From Aldrovandia affinis (lineage: Eukaryota; Chordata; Actinopteri; Notacanthiformes; Halosauridae): a stretch of DNA of 64,000 nt. The stretch is taken from the NCBI GenBank assembly GCA_029706075.1, contig JAINUG010000048.1:3404501-3468500 (forward strand), written 5' to 3'. This document shows, in pieces, positions 10,660 to 23,170 of the stretch. The translations under genes were made by a program, and so were the position numbers. Within the stretch, counting starts at the first letter, position 1; every line of letters begins with the position of its first letter. The notes below the pieces were generated by a model. It was not told the DNA's origin, did no database searches, and saw only the letters and a program-made list of their open reading frames with translations.

Positions 10660-12796
10660 AATGTTTGTATCCCAGTGTGATGCAGACAGAACCCAGTCAT
10701 TGGTACAAACTCAACCAATCGTACAGAGGGGCTTCAGCAGTGCATACAAATTAGATCAAAGCAACTGATACAAATGGAATAAAAACTCATAAAATAATGA
10801 TAAAATCATGACAAATGGTTTGATACAGGGAAAAATCAGCAGCAGTTTGGAACTGTTTGCGAATCAAAACATCACCATTGGTGCTCAATTATTATTATGA
10901 AATGCTTTTACCAACATATAAAATCAGGAAGAAAATGAAATCAAGATGAAACAGTGAAAGAAATCCACCGAAAGCAGTTCTGACACAACGATGTGATCTG
11001 AAGCCAGGCTATAATCTGAGTCCAACACTGCTGCATATTTATTCCAATTAGTTAGCTGTGCTTTTGAAACCATATTCTGTGTAACATGGAAGAGAAATTC
11101 CTGCATTAGCCAGATAACTTGGTACTGCTGTCAACCACAGGGGCAACAAAAACCTGTCTATGCCAGAGTCCTTATGTCTGAACTGGGCCCTGGCAGTAAA
11201 CTTTAAATAGGCTTACGTAATGAGAGCTTTAACGTGGCATTAAATGGAATGGCAGAAAAAAACATGTTTTAAATTACAATCTTCTTTTTACGAAGTCATC
11301 TGGCCCTCTGTGCTTATGGTTATAAGTTAAGTTATGGTGTCCACTCATTCATCAAAAATAATTCAAAATGCATTAAGCATCAAAATCAAACCTGCGTGCA
11401 CAATTATGCAGAATCATTGCAATAAAAAAATCACAATGATGCATGCAGTGCACAATTAAGTAGATATACATGAATAAATTATGAAAAACATGAAGTCAAG
11501 ATGCATCATAAATCAAGTGTCCAGTACGTTAAGGTTTCCCGTAATTAAAATGAGCGAACCCCAAGAGCTAAGCCATAAAAAATAATCTGCATGTACTGAA
11601 GCTGACGATGTGCTTAATACAGTACGTACCCCTCATAGACCAGCACTTAAAAATATTCCCCAATCGGATTAAACGTGTGACAGAAACACAAAAAGGATCC
11701 CTCCTGGAACCTTGGGTCAATAGTACATATCCTTATTGCTATCAGTGTGCAGAAAGAGTCTATGTGCATGCTCGGAATTTCTCAGAGATATGTAACAGAC
11801 ATAACCAAGTGCAAATTCCGTCAATACAGCTTGGATGTACAGGAAGGCAGACAATATCAAGGACACTAAGAAGACTATGGAATGTGGTTATGTGGTAATT
11901 GTGACAAGGGATGCAAAGGACAAATAATTAAGAGATGGTTCCTTCCTTAAAAATATATTTGTGCCTGAATTTCCAGCTATGTAGGACTATATACATTTAG
12001 TATATACATACAAGGGGAGGAGTAGAGGTGTGGAACACTGTCAGTCTAGTGTGTAGCTGCCTGCTACTGCCCGAAGGACCATGAGTACAAAAAGCACCTT
12101 ATCGTCTAAAAATGACTTTTTGTTGCCGTTATAGTTTTTCTCCCCCTAAATTGCACTTCACTGTTTATTGCCATGCACTTTGCTATTGTGGATATATTTT
12201 GTCAAGAAGACATATCAAATACATAAACAGGTTGCGCTGGGATGCATGGAGATAGGAGAATGCGGATGCTGATGGGAATGTACTGTCAAGCATTATTGGT
12301 ATTGTCATACTTGTAGTTCATATTCATGTTTCTCTTGTTCACCTGTTCATTGAAATTCATACATGTTTGACAGTTCTCATTATTGCTTTGGCTGTAGCTC
12401 AGCTGCTCATGCCAATAGTGCACTTTGAAATTGAGAAAAAGAGAGGGGGGGTTTACAACAGTTTCATAAACTCGGTGATCACAGTCCAAAGAGGATGACA
12501 GAGCCAAGAATGATATGCAATCTCTCCAGCACTGGGAGAGATACACCTAAATGAGATATACATGAATACATTATGTAAACAGAGTAATTATTATATTTCT
12601 GGCAGAGGAACACACGGGCCCATTCTCTACCTGATACTCCTAATCACACACTGGCAGGCCCTGAGGGATATACCGAGGGGACTTTTTCAATTCCGTATTT
12701 GTATTGCAATAATAATTTCCTCCACAATGTTGCCACAAAGTTGGTAATTGGGCTATTTCAATAGGATGAAACTTTACTCTCTCTCTCTTTCACTTT

Positions 12797-13980
12797 CTCA
12801 ATTTTCAATTTTCAATTAGCTTTATTAGCATGAATTACAAGTAAATATTGCCAAATCATTCATACAATGAAACACAACAAGAAATTAATAGAACATCAAA
12901 AACAAAAAAGCATTGCTCAAATGTACACATGAATAACAACAATAATAATAACACAATGGCAATACCCACATTGCCCAAAATTTTTGTCAATGATGACAGA
13001 AGTTCTACTGGCTGTTCTACTGGCTGTCCCTGAGGTTGTGGAAAGTTGTCACGTATTTAGCCGCCAGGGTGGCACATTTGTTTTTTTCACCTAACAGGTA
13101 TTGAACTTCAAATTCATCACATTTTTTGGTAATCTTATGGAAAAATAAATCTCTCTCTTTTTTTTATTTCTCACAATACAGGAGGAAATGCATCTCTGTT
13201 TCGATTTTTCCGCTGGGGCAGAGATGGCACACTCTTTCCTCCTTTGGTAGCCAGGTCTGCCTGTGTCAACCTTTTTCTATGGCCAGGGTATGCTTGATGA
13301 GTCTGTACATAGTCAGTGTTTTCCTCAGTTTGGGTTCTGGCACGTTGGTCAGATACTCTGCCAGTGTGTACTCTCTATCTAGGGCCAAATAACATTCAAG
13401 TTTACTTTGATTTTCTGTAGTATTTTCCCAGAAGTCAATATAATTTTCTTTTTGTTTGCTTATAATTTGTTTGGGCCAGATTGTTTGAGGGCTGTCCTGA
13501 GGGATTGTTGGATAGGTCTCCTGACTTAACCTCTGGACCAGCTGGCTGAGGGGACTCTTCATTGTATTCTCTTGTTGCTTGAAGGCTTTGTGATGGTAGG
13601 AGTTGGGGTCACTAGTTTTAAGGTGATTATAGAATTTGATAGATCTTTTTTAAATATTAATTATAAGGGGAAATGGCTCTACAGGCATTATTTAATGTTT
13701 TTCTCTGAACTTTTAGGATAGATTTACAAAATGTGTAGGGTTGAAATTTTGTGTTTGTCCCATTTGGAAAATTCCTGATTGGTCAATGGACCTCACATCT
13801 CACTACCATACAGGGCTATTGGTTCAATTATTGTTTTGAATATTTTAAGCCAGATTCTAATTGGAATACCAAAATTGGTTGATCTTTTAAAAGCAATTTT
13901 TGCCTTTTCTTTCAGCTCATTCACAGCCAAGTTGAAGTATCCTGTGGAGCTAATTTTTAGCCCTAGATATGTGTATGTAT
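12797..13980 (-). mobile_element. Tx1/L1-like LINE, 5'-truncated 3' end
   Basis: The minus strand encodes the C-terminal end of a reverse transcriptase ORF: YLGLKISSTGYFNLAVNELK near 13970-13910, PIALYGSEM near 13825-13800, KWDKHKISTLHI near 13765-13730, and further on LTMYRLIKHTLAIEKG. A zinc-knuckle-like end (CHLC...MHFLLYC in decayed form) follows near 13240-13170. Several stops and frameshifts interrupt it. The 3' end has ATGCTAATAAAGCTAATTG and then AAAATTG repeats, the usual end of this clade in fish. The 5' cut lies beside the CT microsatellite at 14031. Confidence 0.85.
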
Positions 13981-14025
13981 GTGTATGTCGGATGTTATTG
14001 GAGCCCAGTAAGGAACTAAATCAGT

Positions 14026-14030
<5 letters not shown>

Positions 14031-14124
<94 letters not shown>

Positions 14125-14158
14125 GTGTGTTTATGTGTGTGTGTGTGTGTGTGTGTGT
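14031..14158. repeat. Compound (CT)n/(GT)n microsatellite
   Basis: About 90 bp of pure CT (14031-14120), then GCATGTGTGTTTAT and a GT run to 14158. Confidence 0.97.
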
Positions 14159-14489
14159 GAGTGTGTCATTCTTTGTGTGACTGTGAAAGGCTCTGTGCTC
14201 CAGTCTGATAGATCAGTAATGTGTATTGAATGGTGTCTGAATGAGATGAGGAGCTGCGTGTTGAGACAGAGAGGAGAGCACTGTCACGCAACTCTAATTC
14301 CCTTTGCATCGATCCCCCTGCTAATCAGAGCAGTCTTCCTCCCTGATTAACTCACATCCGCATTACACAGAGTCTTCCAGTAGAGTCAGAGAGAACACAA
14401 CACACACAAAGACACAGACACAACAGTTAAACATATAAACACACACAGTCACACACACAAAACACAAATACATACACAAACACAGATAC

Positions 14490-14525
<36 letters not shown>

Positions 14526-14654
14526 CACAGCACACATAGACACACTCGTGCACAAAAGCACCCTGCTGTGGCATTGGGCTGATTGTTCTGTGATGAATGG
14601 CAATTAAAGTGTTCTTGTGTTTATTACCTTTTAATGGGAAAGTTAATGGGCTTC

Positions 14655-15065
14655 ATGGGTCTGTATTAGGGAACAGTATCTGAGCTGCAGTTGGGTGATC
14701 TGTATTAGAGAGAAGTATATGGATACAATGGTTTGAACTGTATTCGAGAACAGCACATGGCTGCAGTGATTTGATCTCTATTAGAGAACAGTAAATACTG
14801 CAGTGGGGTGACCTCTATAAAGAGCAGTACATAGCTACAGTGAGCAGGCCTCTGTTAGAGAACAGTGTCAGAGCAGTAGTGGGTTGTCAGTATTAGATTA
14901 CAGTATATGGCTTCTGTGGGCTGATCAGTTTTAGAGAACAGTGTGCATAGGGCTCCAGTGGGCTGATCAGTTTTAGAGAACAGCGTGCATAGGGCTCCAG
15001 TGGGCTGGACAGTTTTAGAGAACAGTACATACAGTATATGGCTACAATGGGATTAAAGCAGTATC
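14655..15065. repeat. Minisatellite, about 42-bp unit, roughly nine copies
   Basis: The core TTAGAGAACAGT recurs throughout. The last three units (14919, 14961, 15003) are nearly identical with an exact 42-bp period (GGCTGATCAGTTTTAGAGAA, then GGGCTCCAGT). Earlier units are diverged and 45-55 bp apart. Confidence 0.85.
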
Positions 15066-16969
15066 AGCACCACAGCAGGCTGATTCGCATCACAGTGCTG
15101 GGTCTGGGCTTGTGAGATGTTAAGGAGAAAGCTAACTCGAGTGGGTACACTCTAACCCCTTCATCACAGACTAGAACAAGAGAACCTTCTATTCTCCAAT
15201 TGCAGCCTTGCACTTCAGCAAGAATTGTTCAGGCTCATTTGGATATGTTGGGTTGGGTCACAGCTTTGACAAATATCATAGACCCATATCCTCAGCTTCT
15301 ATGTGTACACAAAAATGTTTTCACAAAAATGAAGTCTGTGATCCAGAGCTTCAGCTGGCTCCAGGCAAACCTCAATAAACATGTATCGAGAACAAACCTG
15401 CATTCCTGACAACACAGTTTGGTTCATATGTACAACAAGAATGTGTCCTTGCTTTTCTGACAGCTCACTTCTGTTCCTCTCCTCTGGAGGTGAAGTGTGA
15501 GACCCACTTATAAATCCAAAATGATAACGAATGGGACAGCAGCCTGGCAGAAAATTTCCATCTGGAATTTTGGAAAAGCCGTCCTGATGGTTCTCAGGAG
15601 CGCAGCCAACAGCACTTGCAGGGCTGAGCTAGAAACCAGAGCAGCGAGTTCTCCCCAATGAGTCCGCTGGGCAAACTAGAGCAGCTGTTCAGCCAATCAA
15701 CCTGGAGCAAAACTGGGGTGGTGGAGGCAGGGCTGGAGGGAGGGATGCCCCACCCAACTGGATATGTCAACATACCTCTCTCCACCTTCGATAAACAGTA
15801 TCATTCCAGGTGGCATGACACTGCACCACAAGTATCACAAAAAAATCTCTCACTGGTGGGTCAATTAAAAGACTTAAATCTGTTGTTGCAAAATAGAGTG
15901 TGGATGTGGCTATGCATACTGCCTACAGTGTGCACTACTGTTTGCTAGTCTCCCTGGTGACAGATACCACTATAATATGTATGAATGTGTGAGTATGAGT
16001 ATACATCTCTGAGTGTGAGAGTGTGCATTATTCTAAGTGTGAGCGTAAGTATTTGTTTTATTTGTGTAAACATTTGCAATAATTATTTTGAATCTGAAAG
16101 TAAAACATTGTGAATCTGGGAGAGTTAATGTATTATCTGTGTGTATGAGAGAGTGAATGAGCACTATTATTATCAGAATTAGTAATAGTGTCAAAGTTAA
16201 CATAGTATATTACCCTTGTGAGTGTTAGTGAGTTTGAGTGAATGCAAGAATAAACGTTACTTTCAGTGTTAGTATTATACAGATTGACTGTGAATATGAG
16301 TTATGAGTGTGAGTATTATGTATAACTATAAGCATTACCCTCTCCTTGATGGTATAGTTGTATTCCTGCCTCGTGCTAAGGGTGTGTGTGTGTGTGTGTG
16401 TGGCTCACTGGGTGAAGGGGTGTTCGTTAGGATAATGAACGAGGTGTCAGGGCAGCTCAACCCAGCTGTCAGGAGGAATGATTTCTCCCCCGTCCCCCCT
16501 CCCACCCACCACACGCTGCCTTATTGATTATGATGAGGCCTTCATCCTTTCAGGTTATTAAAATATTGATCAGAGACAGAGGCCTCAGAGCAGCCAGAAT
16601 GGAGCCCCAATGCCAGCGTGCATAGACCCCAATGCTGACATACAGACAGAAACAATATGCAGACAGATAGACAGGCAGAGGTAGACAGACAGATACACCG
16701 ACAGACAGAAAAACTATGAGGGGGAACACAAAAACACACAGGCAGACAGGCAGGCACATTAGCAAATGAATAGATATACAGTTACCTTAATTGATATGCT
16801 GAGTGACAAAGATAGATATATGCAGACACATACACTCACACACGCACACACACACAGTATACAGGTGGTAAAAGCATGTTGGATAAGACTGAGACAGTGG
16901 GGTACGGGGTGCTGGGTGTAGGACAGTGGAGTGTGGGAAAGGAGTAAAGGGTACTGGAGGGTCTTAAGT

Positions 16970-17530
16970 CCCTTTCATACCAACCATAATGGTGATAATA
17001 TCATTGACATGCACATGATTTGAATTCGACGGCACACACCAGGGACTCAACGTGCTATACAGCTGTTCACACCAACCAGGCAATGACGCAATGTCTCAAT
17101 CAGGCAGACATGACATTATTACTACAGAGGGAACATTAGTCATCAGTGGCTGGTACACGTTATTAACCACTGCAACCATGACAGACGGCATTGATGTTTT
17201 GTTCATTTTTCTGCTCTGCGATGTTGTGTTCAAGATGCAGCTACGATTGCAATGAATGCAATATGAAAGAGAGAGAGGCCACACACCGACAATATCTGCG
17301 TTTATGGATTGCAGCAGTAGGCACAACTCGCTATGTCATTTCTGCACACTGCGCTGATGTTGCGCCTTCTGCTCACACCAACTGATGACCCTGATCATGA
17401 TGGTGATCATTAATACCTTGATTGATAGTAACATACGTTGTCAAATCCATTGTGATGCCACGCTTCGTCCGTTCATACCCATTTTCATCACGGCGATAAT
17501 AGGATGAGGCTCTGCATGAAAGGGGTGTAG
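16970..17530. mobile_element. Possible MITE (short inverted ends)
   Basis: Begins AGTCCCTTTCATACCAACC with GGTGATAATATCATTG inside, and ends TTTTCATCACGGCGATAATAGG, then GCATGAAAGGGG. CCCTTTCAT / ATGAAAGGG are inverted ends and GGTGATAAT / CGGCGATAAT are related subterminal words. The TTCACACCAAC word recurs internally, as in PIF/Harbinger-type elements of fish. Target duplication not clear. Confidence 0.35.
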
Positions 17531-17724
17531 AGTGGAAATATTTTTTTATCAGATACTATCAGACACCTGGCCAAATTTCCATTCTGGCTCAAAAAACTGT
17601 CCATTTCATTATCATGGTCTTAATTGGCCCAATAAATCTCCACCTGAGCTGATGTGCGTGTTCTCTTGCTGTCTGGCTTAGTATCACCCAGATTATGACT
17701 ATACATTATTAGTTATGGAGGTTA

Positions 17725-17795
17725 ATAACCTCCTCACTGTAAAGCACTTTGGAATCCTTGAAAAGCACAGTATAAATGCAAGTCCTGTTGTTGCT
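17725..17795 (+). mobile_element. LINE 3' tail fragment (L2/CR1-like)
   Basis: CTGTAAAGCACTTTGGAATC, then CTTGAAAAGCACAGTATAAA, is the usual terminal sequence of fish L2-like LINEs ahead of the short repeat tail. Confidence 0.55.
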
Positions 17796-18527
17796 GTTGT
17801 TCTTTTGGGTTTTTTCTGGTGTAGAGCACTAGCAGGCCTGCAGACTGGGCACAGCACGCACACCACTCCTTCCTCGGGCTATGCTCAGACTCAGACCAGG
17901 GAATTAGAATGGATTCATTCGCACATTTGTCTGTTTCCTGCTTCCTGAGCACGGCATAACCCCCCAACAGCCACCCCCCTGGAGTATGACCTCAATTACA
18001 GAGGCAGGGAGATTAGGGGCCTGAATTAATACCGTGCTTAATCTTTACACCCTGCTCTCTCCCTCCTCCGCACCCCTATCTCCTCTCCCTCCTCTCCTCT
18101 CCCTCTATCGCCCTCGCAAATATGTGTGAACGTGCCGATTGGATGTCAGGTACATTCAGTAAACAACGGAAAGATAGCCAGGACCTCTGCTCTCCCTCCC
18201 TCTCTCTCTATCTATCTATCTATCTATCTATCTATCCTGCTTTCTCTCTATCATTCTTTCTCTTTCCCTCTCTTCACCCATTACAAATATTCCCTTGCTT
18301 CTCTACTCCTTCCCCAGTGGCATTCCTTAGCTCAGTCTCTCCATTTCTCCACCTGAAAGCAGCTTACTCACATTCAGCACAACCAAGGCCATAGAAACAT
18401 GCACACACACATTCAAACTTGTAGTATAAGTTTTGTCCAAAATGTAGACAAAACGTATACAACCACACACCGATAAACATGCTCTTCACTCATTCATACA
18501 CACACTAATACACACTAACACAACACC

Positions 18528-18579
<52 letters not shown>

Positions 18580-19392
18580 CCTGCGTCCCCGGAGCAGGCA
18601 CTGTGAGAAATGGGGAGTAGCTATTAAAAACGTGACACCATTCATCAAGACGTACACATGCATTTTGTGTCTCTGCCTTATCTCTCTTTCCATCACCCCC
18701 CCTCCTCTCTCTCTCTCTGCAGCTGTAACATCATACAGTAAAACAACATCAACAGATGACAATGAATAAAGAATAGTCTTATCAGTGCTGAAGGAATTTC
18801 AAACAGTGAAATACTGAGAAGGACATATTTATCGCAGGGAGCCAGGGAATTGAAAGAGAGAATAGAGGGAATCTGGAAAAAAAAGCAGAAAAGCAGAATG
18901 ATTCCAAGAATGTTGGAAGAATGATTCCAAGAACAAATCTGAATGAGTACAAATTTGTGTACACAGGAGGCAAATATATAATCTGATATATATAATGCCC
19001 ATTTTTATTATATTTATTTGTGAATTTTTAGTGGTTTGTGTTGAGCCACTAAAACTGCAGAACTGTACTGTAAGTCATATCGTGCAACGGCATCTGTTAT
19101 ACATTGTTTTAAATCAGACTTGTTTAAAAGTGGACTATACAATTGAGAAAGAAAGCCAGGTTGTATGAAGGTGCATGTACTGTATCTGACTCTCTATCTC
19201 ACTCATTTTCTTTTCTCCCTCTCTCCCCCTCACTCACTCTGGCTGGCTCTATTTAAATCTGGCATATCTCCACCTCCTGAAGCCATGGATCGCCATGCAG
19301 CCCCACTGAGAAATACAAACACACGCTCTCAATCACTCCCACACATCCACTTTCACAACCACACACACAAAAGCACATGCACAAACACCTCC

Positions 19393-19435
<43 letters not shown>

Positions 19436-20218
19436 ATATATGCACCCACCTGCACTCCTGCACCCGCAGTCACCTACACACAGACACACCATACTTTTGA
19501 GTGTGTATGAATGGCAGCAGTGAATGATTGGAACAACCCAACTGATGAACAATGAAAGATTGAAAAAATAAACAAACAGCAGTACATTGCCACAGTGCTG
19601 CTCTGGGACTAGGACACCCCCGCTCTAGTCATCTTCTTTCCCATTACAATTTCCAAACTTTGAACACAATATATTTTTTCAACGAAGCAGTCAGGTTTCA
19701 CAAATCATTAATTGGAAATGTATTATATGCTTATGAACCATTAACACAGGAGTGGAAAAACTGCATATAATAAATTAGTAAGTAAGTGTATTCTTTCTTC
19801 CTTGTTCGCTGGAAAAACAATGATGCCAGATTTAAATAAATTAACTTGTGGCCATCATGTGGCACATCCTGCTAAAGCACTGGTTGCGCAGACAGTCCTC
19901 TGACAAAATGACTAGACAGCAGAGGGGAAATAAGTGGTCACTGGCAGTTATGTTCTTCAGAGATCACATACTTGTGTGCTCTCTCCAGAATTGATGGAGG
20001 ATGGTGTAGCGATGAGATGGGCCTGTGAATATGATTGGAACAAAAATAAAATTTTGGGACAAAATAAAAAAAGGGGGAATTCGTCAAAAAAAAGGATGAT
20101 ACAAAAAAAGTGAAAAAGCAACAATGTCCATACAGCTTTATATGAAAGAGGTTTCACGACAGCAGTGTGGCCCCTTCTCCCTCTCCCTCTCTCCATTTCT
20201 CCCTCATTTTCCCTACAG

Positions 20219-20352
20219 GTGGAGTATCCGATGGGGGTGTTTGTCATCTTGTCCCTCAGAGTCTACTGTTCACAGGGGACTGTGTCTTACATGTTCATGA
20301 AAAGTGTCACCAAACGCCTGCCCCATACCGTTCCGCTGGAGCGCAATAAAAA
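20219..20352 (+). other. Exon-like block (unconfirmed)
   Basis: A pyrimidine-rich run ending TTTTCCCTACAG precedes an open frame GTGGAGTATCCGATGGGGGT... that translates to VEYPMGVFVILSLRVYCSQG, then KSVTKRLPHTVPLERNKKS. No clear donor follows and I recognise no family. Could be conserved non-coding sequence or a chance frame. Confidence 0.2.
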
Positions 20353-21361
20353 AAGCAGAGCCAGAGGAAGGGGAGGGAGGGAGAGAGATGGAGGGAGAGA
20401 TGGAAAGAGATGCTCTTAGTAGAATTGTTATTTCAGATTAATGTGTGGAATAAAAAACTGCGCTCATCCTTCTCCCCGTTTAGCGATGAGCGGTATCAAT
20501 CTACACCCGGGCTAATGAAATAACCTCACTTATCATATTTCACTGCGGTTCGCCTGCCAATCTGATTACGACAAACCCAAATATTGTTACTTACAGAGAT
20601 ATAATACACAGACATATGGCCGAGAGGGAGAGAGGGAGCGACAGGAGGAAACTGGGCACTGGGCTGGACCTGGAGGACATGAAACAGACCTCCCTGAGGG
20701 TCAGAAATCATGGGCTACCAGGAGCTCGGGTGCTGGCCAAGAGCCTCCCTAAAAAACTGAGGGGGGGGGGGGTTATGAGCAGGGTGGGCAGTATCCGAGA
20801 GGGGATCCATTAGCTGAGATAAACTGGGATTGACCCCTGGTCATCTTGTTTGCATGTATGAAAGAGAGAGGGAGAGAGAGGGAGAAATATGAGGAAAGTG
20901 GCACTGCTTTTTGTAAAAGCACGGTGGAGGAAAAGAGAGCTTAAAGACGACAGGATGACGTTTGCAATAAGGAGCTGGGCGTGGCCATGGCCCTCCTGAT
21001 CAGCCAGGGGATTGTCAGTGGTACACATTCAATGTGTGTGCATTATACGGGAAGCAGACACTGTGTACGTCAGGACTGGGAGTGGAGTGTGCTAAGACGG
21101 GGGTGTGGATCGCTACAAGGTTATCAGTAACGTTCGTCTGCAAAATTGCAAGTTAACTAACACACTGTTTTACTGAACCCGTTGGAATGGGGAGGGGGGG
21201 TGGAGTGCACTGGCTCCGACTGCGCCGGGTCATTAAGAGGGATCCATCACTGTTAGTCTCCTGCGTTAATGCGTTCCCCTGTGTTAATGACACAGCTAAT
21301 GGCGCTGAGCTGATCCACTGCAGGTGATGAAGTCATTGCTACCCCTGCTCTCTCTCCTGCA

Positions 21362-21512
21362 GCCGGCCAATCCCACCCCCCACCCCCACATCCTCCCCAC
21401 TGCCGTCCCCGGCAACCAGCCCCTGGCCCCTTTTAGCCTGTCCCACATTGAGTACAGTCACATCCACTTCCGAAAAGAAATCGCCGTACTGCTTCTTGCA
21501 AAGGCCAATAAA
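21362..21512 (+). other. Exon-like block with good splice sites (unidentified)
   Basis: Acceptor CTCTCTCCTGCAG and donor AATAAAG|GTAAAG bracket an open frame with strongly GC-biased third positions over most of its length. It reads PANPTPHPHILPTAVPGNQ, PLAPFSLSHIEYSHIHFRKE and IAVLLLAKANK. I do not recognise the protein. The upstream 150 bp (21210-21330), with repeated GTTAATG words, looks like a conserved element. May be one exon of an otherwise unseen plus-strand gene, or conserved non-coding DNA. Confidence 0.3.
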
Positions 21513-21577
21513 GGTAAAGAATTCATGTGTCTTATATTATGAGAGATCAGCAAAATCTTTGTGTGTATATGTGTGAG

Positions 21578-21608
21578 AGCATGTGTGTATGTGTGTGTGT
21601 CTGTGTGT

Positions 21609-21687
<79 letters not shown>
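21578..21687. repeat. (GT)n microsatellite
   Basis: About 110 bp of GT with a few interruptions (TCTG). Confidence 0.97.
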
Positions 21688-21688
<1 letters not shown>

Positions 21689-21859
21689 CCCCATCAGCAC
21701 AAAAGTAAAGCATGAGGTTTGAAGACACTGCTCATCTGAAAGGTGCATGGATACAGGCTCGGAGGTGGGGGAGTGATATTTATCCAGCCAAACTAATCGC
21801 ACAATAAAACAGTGAGCGCTTTTCATTATAACTGTACAGCACTTGCGAAAAAAATCATT

Positions 21860-22310
21860 ATTTTTTGGCTGGTGCTGTGGAATTAATATGATTTCGGTCG
21901 ATGTTTACTGTCAATGTCACTCTAATCTGAGGCCAGATTGTAATTGGCTCCATTGTGGTTCCCTTATTAAAATCCCAGTAAAACAATAGTTTGTGCACTG
22001 CAGAGTCTCAGTCTTTACCATGCGCCATTAGTCAGCGCTTCTGAGATGGCTTTCAGTGCTGTTTAAAATGTGTGATATTACCTCCCCCCACCCTCTTTCT
22101 TTTTCTCTCCCGCTCCACTCTGTGAAATACAGACGCCGCTGTCTTCTTTCTTTCAATTGCCTTCATTTCTTTCTATTCGGCGGGGAGATGAAATGTCATG
22201 AAAACAGAGCTGTTTTTGAGTGTTAGCAGCGTTTAATGTTTATTTCATTGTCTCGGGGGAAAATTAAATTTGAGGAGGAAAAAAGGACAAACCCCAGTGG
22301 TGTGTGGTGG
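21860..22310. promoter_or_regulatory. Candidate conserved non-coding block
   Basis: Repeat-poor sequence rich in ATTA/TAAT words (GGAATTAATATGATTTCGG, GATTGTAATTGGCTCCATTG, GCGCCATTAGTCAGCG, AGCGTTTAATGTTTATTTC). Judged only by composition. Confidence 0.25.
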
Positions 22311-22974
22311 AGATTTAATCAGGTCAAGTGTGTGTGTGTGTGTGTGTGTGTGTTTATGTACATGTTTGTGCGCATGTGTGTGTCTGTCTGTGTGTGTGTG
22401 TGTGTGCGCACAGCCCAATTGTATAATGGACTGAATGAGAGGCTGAGACATAGAGTAGGGGATTCAATTACTGCAGTCTGGTCCCATTCGCACCTCCTAG
22501 CAATACACACACTATATACACAGACAAACACACACATATTGTTTATCCAAAAACACATACACGCATGCACACACATTCTGTATGCATGTATGCCATACTG
22601 GACACACAAACAACCTCGATACATACATTCTGTACACATTCACACAGGCATATATACAAACAAACACACACACACACGCTCGTACATCCTGTCCACACAA
22701 GTTGTATCCGCACACTCCCTCTGGCACATGCTATCCACATGTATTCTGTATGTATGTTCGCATGTGCACTGATATTACTACATGGAGGGAGGGGGGGGGG
22801 GGGCGTGAGGTGGTGTAAAAGGATATAAGAGTTTAAGAGCAGGGAGAGGAGTAGTGAAAGAAATTATATCTGAAATAAAATAAGAACTCTAATAACCTCT
22901 GAAATCAATACCCCAAGTTGCCAAGAGGAGGAAAAATGAGATTTCCATTGAAAACTAATCTGGAGCCTTTTTTT

Positions 22975-23170
22975 TATTATTATTATTTATATAGGCCTTT
23001 AACTTCATTACAGTGGGGCTGTTCTAAAATGAATGTGACGATCGATCGCTGGAATATCCGCGGGACGGACATTTCTCCTGACGGCTCTGCCTGCCTGCTC
23101 TCCCGCTCCCACATGCTGATGCTGACACCACCTCGGGAACTGGAACCCGACAGAGGATGCTCCCTCTAGA
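22975..23170 (+). other. Exon-like block ending in a stop (unconfirmed)
   Basis: After AACTTCATTACAG an open frame reads WGCSKMNVTIDRWNIRGTDI, then SPDGSACLLSRSHMLMLTPP, and ends at TAG (23167-23169). Third positions are GC-rich. No family recognised; an unusually CpG-rich island in AT-rich flanks. Confidence 0.2.

Larger units (their letters stand above)
5160..12796. other. No gene recognised; microsatellites, a SINE and a few conserved-looking patches
   Basis: Apart from the SINE at 5929, this stretch holds CT/CA-rich tracts (5190-5420, 7040-7110, 7485-7520, 7900-8180, 10470-10500, 10624-10658) and AT-rich unique DNA. Patches at 6880-6980, 7160-7240 (TTGATTGG and CCTAATCAATAAG, PBX/HOX-like words) and 7745-7885 (repeated TGACAG/TTGACA, MEIS-like words) look like possible regulatory elements. 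No coding exon is supported. Confidence 0.6.
14120..20160. other. No gene recognised; repeats and unique non-coding DNA
   Basis: Besides the minisatellite and the MITE-like block, holds GT/CA tracts (16381-16401, 18531-18576, 19397-19430), a CTAT tract (18205-18235) and a LINE-type tail (17725-17795). Short unique patches at 14285-14375, 14575-14660 and 17980-18030 carry ATTA-type motifs. No coding exon is supported. Confidence 0.6.
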
